The notes under the pieces are model-generated. The model searched no databases, had not been told where the DNA came from, and worked only from the letters and a program-made list of their open reading frames with translations. Below are positions 45,279 to 57,180 of a stretch of 64,000 nucleotides of DNA, one piece after another. The DNA comes from Membranipora membranacea (Eukaryota; Bryozoa; Gymnolaemata; Cheilostomatida; Membraniporidae). The translations under genes and the position numbers were made by a program. Where the stretch lies: NCBI GenBank assembly GCA_914767715.1, contig OU612068.1, positions 21,948,001 to 22,012,000 on the forward strand. Direction: 5' to 3'. Every line of letters begins with the position of its first letter. Position 1 is the first letter of the stretch.

Positions 45279-47440
45279 CTGGACTTGAAATTTTTCATAT
45301 ACAGAATGTTCAGTGCGTGACTGCATAATGATAATGCTTGTAAGTGCTGCTAGTCCGGGAAATTTGTGCTCACTGAATTCTGTATAGCTCAGAGATGACT
45401 TATTGTGGCTTTTATCTAAAAAATATCACCTGATAGGAAATAGTTAAACACTTTATCTGTTACTAGTTAAAAATAATGGAGTCATCACTTAGCAAATTAT
45501 TTCACTCTTAGATTATGATAATGTCCCCATGAGGTGACGATGCTTCATTTTGTTATATTTGAGCTATACTGAATAGAAAGGGCACACATTTCCCTGAGTG
45601 GCAGCAGAAGATAAGTTCATATTCCTTGTGCTATTTGCTTTGCTGGGTACTCATTCGCTTTCATGGTACCCCATCCCACATCACTTGTGATCTTATCATT
45701 GTATGTTTGCTGTATTACCGCCTACCTAATGGGCTCCTGGCACGGCAAAAAAGCTGTCATGTTGGAGGAAAATATGCAATCTCTCTCCCTAGGTGTTAAG
45801 ACTTAGTTTTTTTTATTATGCACATTGAAATAATTGGGTCAATCGTCAAGTGTGAAAGAAGCTGACAAAGCTGAATACTAGGTTTCAAATTTTCTTTCTA
45901 CAAGGTCAGGGATCCGATATAAAGCTATCAGATTCCCGTCCTTGACTGATAATTTCACCTCTGATTATCACAGTTCATAACCTGATTATACTGATTATAC
46001 CAACAGAGATCATCATTCAGGAGTTGATAGCGGATAGAACAACTCCTAATTTATATTACTTTGTAAGACCATAACATTGAAAATTGGGTCTTTTTCATGC
46101 ATGAAAACTTATTTGCATAATTGCTCTATAATTATGTTATCCATCAAATGAACAGCAATAGCAATACATAATGTGTTGTCTATTTGGTCTGTTCATCCCA
46201 CATTCAATTGTGGTTAGGTGCAACAGAGAATGACAGTAAGGCCCCCCTGTTAAATATTATGATAGCAGAGGACTACCTTTGCAATCTCATGCATGCATTA
46301 AAATATATTGAGTTAGCTACACACCGGGTCCTTTTATCCCCACGTGCCTCTTGAAAACGGCAGATTGAGTTTGTTAGCCTAAAGTTTTATTCAAAGACAC
46401 AGAAAAACTTTAGACACACAACAGACCTCTAGTTGTAGTGATCTTGATTGATACATATCAGACTCTTAGGCAGGACCGAGTAAAAAGACCCAAGGTTTTT
46501 TCCTTAACTCCCTGGGGAGAGGAAGTCACAGAGCCTGCATTCAGGATATTATGGTGCAGCTTGCTGACTATATATTCACTGCTTATGATAGAACAAACTA
46601 TGGGCCAATAAAGTCACCAATGGAAAGGCTTCGCGGCAAGGCAACCAGGTATTTTCCTGCAACGAAGAAACACTGACCTGACCAAGTTCCCAAACCCACA
46701 TAGCCGGATGTTTTTAAACATTGCATGCGGCAAATAATACCTTATGTCAACTTGACAATGCCGTTCATAGATAGAAAGATAGAAATAGCCAGGGGCTCCT
46801 TCAAGGAATAATCGCCCAGACTTAGCACAAGCATAATCCAATGTCTTCTGCTATCACATATTACCTATTCCAATATCTAGATCTAGTGGTGAGCCATGCA
46901 TATCTATACCTTTTTTATTGACACTTTCATCCCACTTTTTCAGTAGGAGTATTGGGCACAGGGTTATTTACCAGATGATAGGGAACAGAATAACATTATC
47001 ACTGTTGCTCAAAACAAAGCTATAAATACATTAGGGCTACTGTGAGTTTGGACAACTTAACACACTCTATCAAGACCTTCTGCCTGTACCTTTGATCACT
47101 GATGGCTAGCAATGGCAGGCAAAGCTAATGGATATAGGGTCAATAGCACCCTCAGGCCATTAGAGCTTTTGGTGGGTGCGTGATGAATGAGAAGAAGTGC
47201 GTAGGTATGCAGTGTAAAGTCTTCTTGGAATAAACAAGATTCTACCAACTTCCATCCACATCCAAACCTGGCACCCTAATTACTCCCTGTAGATTTCTTT
47301 GTAGGTTTCTTCTCAATTATTTTTTACAGAATTATTGTAATAGATTTGGCCTTAACACTTAAAGATGAGGTGGTGGTATTTAGAGGCTAGCATGGACCTT
47401 CATTTTGTCATTCAATATGGCTTGATATATCCTGTTCCTT
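45279..47440. other. Upstream part of the minus-strand gene or intergenic
   Basis: Possible further minus-strand exons lie near 45731-45791 (RDCIFSSNMTAFLPCQEP) and 46640-46841 (DYACAKSGRLFLEGAPGYFY), each with plausible splice sites but no confirming phase agreement. Otherwise nothing is seen. Confidence 0.3.
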
Positions 47441-47469
47441 TAATAATAATAATAATAATAATAATAATG
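47441..47469. repeat. (TAA)n at the 5' edge of a retrotransposon
   Basis: About nine TAA units directly border the R4-like element. A degenerate TAA-rich stretch (AATAATTTAATAATA) also lies at its 3' edge near 51106-51120. Confidence 0.9.
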
Positions 47470-50400
47470 ATAAAATAGTGGATTGGCCTTAACCGGGATC
47501 CACTAATATCGGCTTGGTGCCCGACGCTTTGCTGGACCTAAGGGAGAAAATCCTGACAGAAAATCCCTACTGCTGAGTGGGACAGATTCTTCAATCATCA
47601 GCTAAGGGAGCCAACCCCGACAGAAACCGGATAAGGGAGCCAACCCTGACAGAAAACAAACTCATATCTCATGATTAATACAACAAGTACAATACAGAGT
47701 AAGGGAGAGCAATGCTCGATCTGTCTCGCCCGGCAGGCTACCTGTGGTGAACCAGGCAGGAGTCGGTCGTCATTCTACTACTGGCGAAGGAAGACCAGCA
47801 ACTCAGCGAATGAGCTATCCTAGGGAAGATAACATCAAAATTATGGAGTGCTACTATTCTAGTGAGCCAATGAGGAGAGGATACATGTCAAGGATGGCAA
47901 AGATATGGCAAGATCGAGGGGGATTTGAACTCACGGAGAACAGACTAGCGATGCAGGCAAGGACGATTATCAGAAAGGAATGGCTTACAAAAGAGGAATT
48001 GGATGAGATCAGGATAAGAGAGACTGAAGATCAGGGAGCACCAGCAATGGAAGAAGGACAGACGACTGTTGAAGTGATCCCACCAAGTGTACTAGAACGC
48101 ATTTACCAAGGTCGTGGAAGAGAATATGACCATCCAGTGAGACAAGAAGACATCATGACAGAGAGCAGATTATCAGATGAGAAAAGGGAATTAGTTGAGG
48201 AAATCAAGATACATAGAGGAAGGCTGCAGATGGGTAGAGAAAAGGTGACTAACATCAGGCATATAGACAGAAGGAAGATAATGGAAGAACTAAGCAAGAT
48301 CCATGAGGTGATAGAACATGTCCAAATTGATAACATCACTGAACTGAATGATACATTTTACGCTAGTGCAGCAATTGTCACAAAGAAGTTGGCAAAGAAC
48401 TGGAATGAGAAGAAAGAAGAACCACCATGGAAAAAGAGACTGAAAGCAAAGGTGATTGAGTTAAGGAAAGATATAAGCAGAGTAGTGCAAGCAAGAAACA
48501 AACCGCACAATGATGGATTTAGAAGAAGGATAGAAGTGAAACACAACATCAAACGCAAGGGATACCAACTCGTGGAAGAGGAGTTAAAACAAAGATTGAA
48601 GGCAACAGCAGCAAAGATCAAGAGATATGATCACAGAGTAAAGCAGTACCAACAAAACAGAATGTTTGAGAACAACCAGAAAAGATTTTATAATGACATA
48701 CCGAGAAATTAGGAGAGTGAGAATGAAATACCAGATGGAGAGGAATCCAAGGACTTCTGGACAAGGATTTGGGGACATGCAACAGAACATGATGGAAAAG
48801 CACCTTGGATAGACCGAGTCAGAAGAAAATTGGAAGGAAGACAGAAGGGTGAGATAATCATTACAGAAAACGCGCTCAAAAGAGCACTAGTGGAATTACC
48901 AAACTGGAAGGCTCCGGCCCAGATTCTGTACAGGGATTCTGGATCAAAAATCTGACCAGCCTGCACAGAAAGCTTGTTATATACCTGAATGAATGCCTGG
49001 AGACAGCACAGACACCAAGCTGGATGACAACCGGAAGGACTGTTCTGATTCAAAAAGACAAGACCAAAGGGACAGCACTGGGGAACTACAGACCCATAAC
49101 CTGCTTACCTATTGTATGGAAGCTGATGACCTCAATGGTGGCTGAAGAGATCTATAGACACCTGGAGGATAATGATCTCATCGGAGAAGAACAGAAGGGA
49201 TGTAGATCTGGGTATAAGGGAACCAAAGAACACTTGATGCTGGATAAGGTGATACTGAAGGATTGTAAGAACAGGAAAATTGGTTTAGCCATGGGCTGGA
49301 TTGACTACCAGAAAGCGTACGATTTAGTACCGCACTCATGGATCATTGAGACACTGAGAATGGTAGGGGTGGGTGAGAAAGCTTGGAGATTCCTGGAGAC
49401 GAGCATGAGCAAGTGGAATACCAATTTGATGCGCGGAGGCCGCACACTGGCAAATGTGAACATCAAGAGGGGGATCTTCCAAGGTGACTCCTTATCGCCG
49501 CTGCTTTTCATCGTGGACCTTATACCTCTGAGTGTGATACTACGAGAAGCGAAGCAAGGGTATACACTTTCCAGACCTCAGTTAGGTAAAATAAACCACT
49601 TGCTCTACATGGATGACCTGAAACTATACGGCAAAAACAAAAAAGAACTGGAGTCATTGGTACAAACAGTCAGAATTTTCACCCAGGATATAAGAATGAA
49701 GTTCGGAATACAGAAGTGTGCTACAGTAGTGATGAAGAGAAGGAAACGTGAACAGGATGAGGGGATAATGTTACCTGATGAGAGCTGATGAAAGACTTAG
49801 GAGAACAGGACTACAAGTACTTGGGGGTGCTGGAAGCTGAGGACATAAAAATGAAAGAGATGAAGGAGAAAGTTAGGAAAGAGTATTACAGAAGACTGAG
49901 ACTACTATTGGAATAAAAGCTTAATGGAGGAAACTTCATCAAAGCAGTAAACACATGGGCGGTTGCTGTCCTCAGATACTCTGGAGGAATACTTGACTGG
50001 ACAAAGGAGGAGCTTGAGGTTATGGACAGAAAAACCAGAAAACTGATGACTATAAACAGAGCGCTACACCCAAGGGCTAATGTGGCAAAGCTGTATTTGG
50101 CAAGAAATGAAGGAGGAAGAGGATTGAGAGCAGTGGAAGAAACTATCAGGACAGAGGAACATGGACTATCAGATTACATAAAACATGAAGACAAAGGACT
50201 CAACAGATACCTCAAGAGTTTTGAGAAGAAAGAAACCAAACGAGAGTATAAAGACCCCAAGATGGAGGAGAAACAACAGGAATGGAAGAACAAAGCATCA
50301 CATGGACAATACACCAATATAGCAGATCGAACAAACACCAAGAAAACATACAAGTGGATAAAGAATGGCTACATGAAGAAAGAAACAGGACTACTCATGG

Positions 50401-51125
50401 CTGCACAGGATCCGGCTTTACCAACACGATGGAAGAAAGTATATATAGAGAAACGAGGAGGTACAGCACTGTTTAGAATGTGTAATGAACGAGAAGAGAC
50501 CGTGTTTTATATACTCAGTGAGTGTTCAGAAATAGCACAGACAGAGTATAAGAAACGCCATGACAAGGTGGCACAACTGATTCATTGGACTTTGTGCAAT
50601 AGATATCAACTAGAACACAGGAGAAACTGGTACGAACATCAGGCAGAGAGAGTGACAGAAAATGAGAAAGCAAAGATCCTGTGGGACTTTACACTTCAAA
50701 CAGACCACATCATACAAGCCAGCAGGCCAGACATCATTGTGCAAGACAAAGAAATCAACCACACTTGGATCATTGATATAGCCGTCCCAGGAGATGCAAG
50801 AGTCACAGAAAAGGAAAGGGAGAAGGTGGAAAAATATCAGGAACTGGCGAGAGAAATAAGAAAAATATGGAACACATCAGTGACAGTTATACCAATCATT
50901 GTAGGAGCACTAGGAGCTGTGGCTAACCTACATGAACAAATGGAGATGCTGGAGATAGAGAAGAAGGAAGTAGACAGGGTGAAGTTCTCTGCTCTACTAG
51001 GATCGGCAAGAATACTGAGAAAGGTGTTGGATATCCCAGGTTAGAGGTCCTAACCCGATACCAACATATCACCGGCTGAAGAGCTGAGGAAATCAACAGG
51101 GAAAAATAATTTAATAATATTTTTA
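47470..51125 (+). mobile_element. R4/Dong-like non-LTR retrotransposon in a TAA repeat
   Basis: The single long coding region ends in a restriction-like endonuclease, as in the R2/R4/NeSL group, and there is no APE domain. The 5' untranslated region has three copies of a (T)AAGGGAGCCAACCC-GACAGAAA motif (47540-47660). TAA-type sequence borders both ends. Dong-type R4 elements are known to insert into TAA repeats, and this copy fits that target choice. The coding region is broken in several places. Confidence 0.78.
47744..51044 (+). pseudogene. R4-like polyprotein: N-terminal domain, RT, restriction-like endonuclease
   Basis: About 1,090 codons in three frames. Segment 1 (47744-48920) starts with a conserved helical, probably DNA-binding region (SEPMRRGYMSRMAKIWQDRG). 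It has TAG at 48710-48712 and a frameshift near 48920, just before the RT. Segment 2 (to 49788) holds LPNWKAPG-like, WMTTGRTVLIQKDK, NYRPITCLPIVWKLM, GWIDYQKAYDLVPHSWI, FQGDSLSPLLF and the catalytic LLYMDDLKLYG. Segment 3 (49790-51044) has a TAA near 49912. It includes a zinc-knuckle region where the expected first Cys and the His are replaced (FRMCNEREETVFYILSEC), and an endonuclease with RPDIIV...WIIDIAVPGD (PD-D type). The start at 47744 is the first in-frame ATG and may not be the native one. This enzyme class nicks a specific target and primes reverse transcription there. Confidence 0.85.
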
Positions 51126-51184
51126 AAATGCCAATTAGCAATATTTTAAGTTGTTTCACTGCTTATCCAGTGCAGTCGTCACCT

Positions 51185-51250
51185 GCCTAATAGTGCAGTG
51201 GTAGAATTGATCTCTGCTGATCTGTGGAACAAGGGTCTGAGACCTTCTGT
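51185..51250 (+). repeat. Possible tRNA-derived relic
   Basis: TAGTGCAGTGGTAGAATTGA resembles an A-box of a Gly-type tRNA, and GGGTCTGAGACC lies where a B-box would be, but the key GGTTC is mutated. Low confidence. Confidence 0.25.
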
Positions 51251-51584
51251 AAGATATTGTCCTCTATGACCACCTACACTCATATCAACCATTACCGGTC
51301 ATTGCCTTGTATGTTTGAGATCCAATTGCTTCCTCCATATTATTGCTATTTCAATGTTTATATTTGCCTCTGGATGGATCAACAAACAAAATGAATTTCT
51401 CTTAAATAAAAGTGCTTCATCTTGCATGTCATGTCAAATGATTAGCTATTTGAGGAGAGCAGTGCTGGGCTTATTTAAATACTTTCATTATTTTGTGAAC
51501 ATCTCGCTGCAAAATCTTTTGATTAGAATGAATGAGGTTTTCACAGAAGATTATCGCAATCACCTTGCTCATGTCTAACATATT

Positions 51585-51660
51585 TAATTTCTAATTATCA
51601 CTTTCGAAAATACGATTGAACTTGCTTATCTTGAACACATGTTATCAGTTAAGTTTATTT
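51585..51660 (-). repeat. R1 repeat fragment, inverted
   Basis: TTCTAATTATCACTTTCG and TTGAACACATGTTATCA match R1 on the minus strand (compare 55155-55210). Confidence 0.5.
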
Positions 51661-51849
51661 AAAATAAAGTTTTCAAAGTATAATATGAAGTATAAAACAC
51701 CTGACAGTATATTTCTGGCAGTCCCAGTTGTTTTAAGAACATTCACCTTTCAACAAAATTCTGTGTGTGTATTTACCTTCTCTGTTATGCTATGCTTATG
51801 ATTTATTTGATGCTCATTTTTTTCTAATAAAACGCAAACTTGATTTTGA

Positions 51850-52480
51850 GATAAATAATATGATTTTTGAGTCATACAGCACAAGCTCCATGTTCCTTCC
51901 CAAAGAAAGTGATAATTAAAAATTTTTCCTCATGCAACGTAAAACATGATAATTAAGATCCAGGCTAATGACGCCAACCCTAGACAGCTTGGTCATTCTT
52001 CTCACAGATATATCTCCGTATTTGGAGATGACATATAAACACTGTTGCCTACACAGTTTTCTGTTCGGTAAGACTTACAAAGATTATTCTAGAACTTTCA
52101 TAAAACATCATGATATTACATCAGAACCTAATTAGACCAATTACCTTTTATGTGGAAGTCACATTAATTATAATATTTTGTTGATGTCTATAGGGGCGAC
52201 ATCGAAGTCCTAGAATGCACTGAAACTAATGTGCTGACAGAGAGTTAAAAGCATGTTTGTGATGAAATCATATCATCACCCCCCTAGTGATTGCATAAGT
52301 GACCCCCTCCCTTGTTTACTGTGGATAATTATAGCAAAATGCGTCATTGTCAATTATACTTAGTACACCGTGTACTGTGAAAGAAACAAAAAAATAAAGT
52401 CAAGAGTTCTCATTTTTTCATAAGTGTAGATTGTTGTATTTATAAGCCAATTGAAGGTAAATGATCGGTCATTTTAGCTT
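51850..52480 (+). repeat. R1 repeat, copy
   Basis: Shares CAAAGAAAGTGATAATTAAA, CAGGCTAATGACGCC, GATTGCATAAGTGACCCCCT, AAATGCGTCATTG and GTGTACTGTGA blocks with the window start and with 63190-63930. Confidence 0.8.
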
Positions 52481-53150
52481 TCTTCATAAAGTTTTTTTGG
52501 CAGGAGGCATAACCTCCTTTGAATTTGGATCAACAACATACCAAACAAAGTTGATTGTCAGAATGTGCTTCCAATCAAAAAGATATGCAGGGAAGTTTTC
52601 TCTCAGCTCAAACATCTAATGGTAAACATGATATTAGCAAGTTTAGTAACTTCCTTTGTGTAATTGAAGACCTATTTTCTCGTAATTAGCCATCAGAGGA
52701 ATCTTGTGGAAAATTGTTTGAAAATGAAGCTGAAGCCAAAAGATATTTGAAATGAGGAGAGAACAATGTCCTACATATACTTATTAATCATAGTGTAAGA
52801 ACACATTATTGGTTTTTATTTGGTAATTTAGCATACCTTACGTCAAGGAAAGCATATATGTGTTGATTAATTTGTCCAAAAGCCACACATGAATCCTGAT
52901 TTAGTTCTTGTTATGGAGTTGTTATGCCAGCCTGTCACCCTCAGCAAGGTGACATATGATAAGAAAAAGTATAACTTTTTTATTTACAGATTTATTTATA
53001 TTCTACTGTTCAAATTCCCTTAGGTATTAAATGAAACAGTTGGTGAGCTCTGGTAAAAAATAGAATTGGATATCATAAAAATTTTATAACACCATCAAGG
53101 AAAAAAAGATTTTCTGCGTTTTGCAGTATTTGCCTTGACTAAAGAATTTT
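52481..53150. other. No gene or repeat recognised
   Basis: AT-rich sequence between an R1 copy and a reverse-transcriptase relic. Confidence 0.4.
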
Positions 53151-54290
53151 TTTTCAGTCGACTCGAATGTCTATACAGTGACGACTGCCTCTCTGGGACT
53201 AACGTGTGGAGCCTATGCCTGCAGTTGCTGGCTACCTTGATAAAATGATTCTGATAAAGTGATTCACTATAAGGTCTTAATTCAGGAATGGCTAGTGCTG
53301 ATAGTCTCTCAGAATAATCCTCTATGTGGGGTAAAATAACTCACGAAGTGCACAAATTCTGAAATCGTTCCAAAGATTTCAGCTGAATGTCAGTTAACAT
53401 GGGAAAAAAAGCAGGAATACAATAAGTAAGGATTGATCGTATGTTGGCAACAAGTTTGTTACAAGACACACCAAAACGTTTCAGCTGTAGCAGACTATAA
53501 AACTTCTTTTGGGCCTTATCAAGCACATAGCCGATATGGGTATGAAGATTTAAATACTGGTCTATGATAACTCCCAAAAATTTCCAACTGGTAACCATTT
53601 CTACTGGGGAGAAAACTGTTGGAGGTTTGCTATTCCAGCCTAAAGTTAGCATCATACTCTTAGTTTTGTCTAGATTGATCGTCATCTTATGCTCACTGCT
53701 CCACAGGATACCCCAGTCTACCATAGGTTGTAGATTATCATCTGTGGAGCAGGGGATGGGTGTTGAACAGGTTATGTCGTCGGCGTACATGGTTAGACAG
53801 TTAGCTGATGGAAGACTGTCGGAATTGATAAAAAAGCCAACCAGAACATTGGCCCTGAGAGTGTGCCCTGTGGGACCTCTACGTGTATCGGTATATAGTC
53901 TGAAGTTGCGGATTTTATCCTAACGCATTGCTGTTTTCTGGACATGAAATTTAGAGAAAGTCTCAATATGTCAGGAGTCACACTGATATCTTGTAGGGTT
54001 TCAGCAAGTTTTGATGGTTGTAATGAAGCGAAAGCCTTGCTGAAGTCTTTACAAAGGACCTCAACAGCGTTGACATCCTTTTTGTCGAGCATACATGTCC
54101 AGTGGTCTAGTGTATATATCAGGGCATCTGTTGTGCTTACTCCTGGTTGGTATGCAGATTGTCCGCTACTGATGGATGGTATAACCTGCTTGCGGTACTC
54201 ATGCATGAAGAGTTGTCCTCTTATTTTGACAGGAGGAACAACCTCCAATGAATGTTGAGCAGACAATACAAAAAACGAGCTTGACGTAAG
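53151..54290 (-). pseudogene. Reverse-transcriptase relic (non-LTR), truncated
   Basis: On the minus strand the frame from about 54290 reads SAYQPGVSTTDALIYTLDHW, LCKDFSKAFASLQPSKLAET (palm motif A with its Asp) and VPQGTLSGPMFWLAF. A frameshift near 53793 leads into MYADDITCSTPIP (motif C), then INLDKTKSMMLTLGW and WKFLGVIIDQYLNLHTHIG. A TGA in CTS-stop-VILPHIEDYS near 53341 is followed by open frame to about 53151 (RHRLHTLVPERQSSLYRHSS). Endonuclease and first RT motifs are missing, so the copy is 5'-truncated. It appears distinct from the LINE at 1422. Confidence 0.82.
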
Positions 54291-54744
54291 GATCGAGAAT
54301 ACATGATAAACACTGTGGAATATTGTTTTCACATCATACTGTAATGCTAAGTTACTTGGTCTTGTTTGCTAACTTTCAGAACTACATTCTGGTAAGACGA
54401 TCAGTGAGTCAATAGGCATTTAAGGATATATCATTACATACATGACTTCAGCAGTGACATTAACTTTGAAAAAAAACAGCTTATGATATAAGCTCGATCT
54501 GTCATCCAGGCAAGTTTTCCCCCAAATCAATCAAAATATGTATACCTCCATCAATGAGTTAGCGATGCGGGAAGGAGACCCTTAGCAGTTCTCAGCTACA
54601 TGATCAGATTTTCGCAGATTTCGATTGACTATCAAAGGCAATGATATATCCTTGGAAAACACTGAGGATACCAGTATACAGTATTTTGATTTATTAAGTA
54701 TTGACTTATGACTAATGACTATTTTTGCAATAATTTTCCACAAA

Positions 54745-55210
54745 AAACATTGGAGGGGGTCACTTATGCAATCACTATAGGGGTTGATATGTTGCCATTA
54801 CAAGCTTGTTTTTTGCTCTCATTCAGTAATTTCATCTCAGTGCATTCATAGAACGTCAATGTCGCCCCATAGAGGAAATATACAAATTATTTATCAATGT
54901 ATATCGGCAGACCTGTTACTTCCCACACAAAAGGTAATTGGTCTATAGGTACTGGTGAAATATTTCAAGAAAGCTGTATAATCATCTTTGTAAGTATTAC
55001 AGAAATAAAAAATGTGTAGGCAACCGTGATGTGTCATCTCAAAATACAGAGATATAGCTGTGAGAACAATGATGAAACTGTCTAATGTCAGCGTCATTAG
55101 CCTGGATCTTAATTTATTTAAATTAGTATTTTAGTAAGCGTAAGGAAAGATTTTAATTATCACTTTCGTTGGAAAAGAACATGGAAATCGTGCATTTTGA
55201 ACGCATGATA
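54745..55210 (-). repeat. R1 repeat, inverted copy
   Basis: The reverse complement matches the copy at 51850-52480 (GATTGCATAAGTGACCCCCT, GACATTGACGTTCTATGAAT, CAGGCTAATGACGCTGACAT). The two copies form an inverted pair flanking the RT relic. Confidence 0.75.
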
Positions 55211-55795
55211 TCAGCAGTCTGTGCACACATAATTATGTTTTTTGTTGGTATGTGTGTTGCGAAGGCTATTTTTAATTCCGTGTGTATGACGCAGTGTATT
55301 GTTTTACTGATTTACTGGTAAACCTGTGGAAAGGTAAAATGAATTAATAATATTTGTAAGACAGAAAAATGAATGAGCGAATGAGTATGCTACGAGAAAT
55401 AGCTGGTGTGATGCTGACAAGCATCCAACAATGAAAAACTCTCTTGTTACAATTAATTCTTCAATTGAATGAACGGTTACCTCATATATTAAGTTAATGA
55501 GTTAAATATATAATAAAGATATATTATAATAAAATTAAATAATACAGAGGTTTTTACACCCTAAAGAACTCATTATTTCTTGAGCAATGTGACAAGGCTC
55601 AGTTGTTTAATAACACAGTACGGTGTTATAACTGGTAAAATTTACTAGCTTTAATCTGGCCTCAGAGCCTCATACTTTGTAGTTATCTTATCTTACCTTA
55701 AGCATTATCCTGTACCACGGCGCACCCTATAGCGAGTTTATGCAAATTTACTTATCTTGTCAGTTCGCGGGTTTTTCTCATCCCATTCATTCTAG
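55211..55795. other. No gene seen; 5' flank of the recombinase exon
   Basis: AT-rich sequence without coding features. Its end provides a good splice acceptor (CCCATTCATTCTAG at 55795). Confidence 0.4.
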
Positions 55796-56586
55796 ACAAC
55801 TGAAAAGATTTATGAAAAATATTTTAACAAATTCAAAAACTTCTGTGATGGCATGGACCTTTCTTACCAGACAGAAGCCGGTGAATCTTTGGTGGAGTTG
55901 TGGATTGCACATCTGAAGAAACAGGGCCTTGCTTACAGTACAGTACGGACGCACATCTCCGCCCTACGCCATTCTTTTCGCAAGTTAGACCTAAAAGTAT
56001 CCCTGGACTCAGAAAGACTCAAGATGCTGCTGAAAGGGTTTAGGAATGAGTCTACAGCAGGCACGAAAACTGCAGTGTCTTCAAGTCATCTGCTCAGACT
56101 TGACAGGGCAGCTGAAATACTTGCTCCTAAAGTTGCGTGCCAGTTTCGCTGCATGATGGCAGTAGCTTTTCACGGGTTTCTTTGACCATCAGAGTTTTGC
56201 ACCACAGCTAGCTCCCATGCCCTTCTGTTCGGAGATGTGCATTGGTCAAGGGATAAAACCTTTTGTAATTTAACTCTGAGGTCGTTCAAACACTCCAAGA
56301 CAGAGGCTAGGGTCAAACTTGTTGACAACTCCGGCGAACCCTTGAAACCAGTGCTGTTGCTACAGCAATACCTGGATTTGTTTGGGCATAAACTCCCTGA
56401 GTCACCACTATTTGATGTTTCTACCCAGGAGTTTGGGAAAATATTACAGTATGTAGCTGGTAGAGCGGGGATAAAGTCAAAGCTCACACCGCACTGTTTC
56501 CGTCATGGAGGGGCTACTTGGGCTAGAAAGAGAGGATGGACTGCAGCTCAGATACAGGTTCACGGCAGGTGGAAATCAGATGCCTA
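55796..56586 (+). pseudogene. Tyrosine recombinase-like gene, nearly intact
   Basis: The frame opens after an acceptor at 55795 with TTEKIYEKYFNKFKNF and runs 264 codons to 56586. The N-terminal half is a SAM-like core-binding domain (VELWIAHLKKQGLAYSTVRT, HISALRHSFRKL). The catalytic half has SKTEARVKL (the beta-hairpin Lys), HCFRHGGATWA (His-x-x-Arg) and HGRWKSDA. Only one codon is broken: TGA at 56183-56185, exactly where the family has the first catalytic Arg (AFHGFL-stop-PSE). The terminal region with the nucleophilic Tyr is replaced by a stop soon after KSDA. Such genes occur in Crypton-like and DIRS-like elements and as stand-alone animal genes; no RT or other partner domain was found nearby, so the type is open. 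Confidence 0.8.
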
Positions 56587-57180
56587 AACATAATTGATAC
56601 TTTATTGGGCTGTGTATTTGGCGAAAGAGAGTTCCGTTATAAACTCCTCTCCTTTGGTGCTAAATTTTCCGCCTTTTCTATCGAGGCCGAATTTCCTCCT
56701 ATTAAGTTCTTGCCCTGCCCATGCTGTTCTCCAGCAACTTACTGTACTTACTTAAATGTTTATTTCTAACTTATTGGGGGTTAACCAGCAAATGGCGTAT
56801 TAGTCGCCCCCCTCCTAAAGGGGAACCCCCAGCTATCTTGTTAATCATTGAGGTAAGAAAAATATATATATAATTCAATTTTTTTCCTGCTACCAATCTT
56901 TTGGGGTGAGACTTATGTAACATCTGAAAATCAAAGATGCATCATCATCGTTTCACTACATTTTCATATATTTAGTATAACATATTAAACAAACATTATT
57001 ATAATACGCTTGTTAATTTTTTTCCAATAAAGAAGGTCAGTGTAAGACGCCTATGATATGTGCGTTTAGCCTTTAACATAATTTCCCTGGCTGTCAGACC
57101 AAGGAATATGATCTGCTCCAATCATAGCATATATGACATAAATTGCAAATTCATGGCCCCATCTGCTCAGCGCCCCCTTT
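56587..57180. other. 3' flank of the recombinase; hairpin but no gene
   Basis: TGGGGGTT (56774) and AACCCCCA (56825) are inverted partners about 45 bp apart. No coding frame is seen. Confidence 0.4.

Noticed and set aside
45138-45320. Plus-strand 60-codon gene
   Set aside because: It overlaps a better-supported minus-strand exon with splice sites, so it is probably a shadow.
51585-55210. LTRs or long TIRs of one large element (paired R1 copies)
   Set aside because: The copies differ in length and ends, R1 also occurs alone at three other places, and no target duplication was found.
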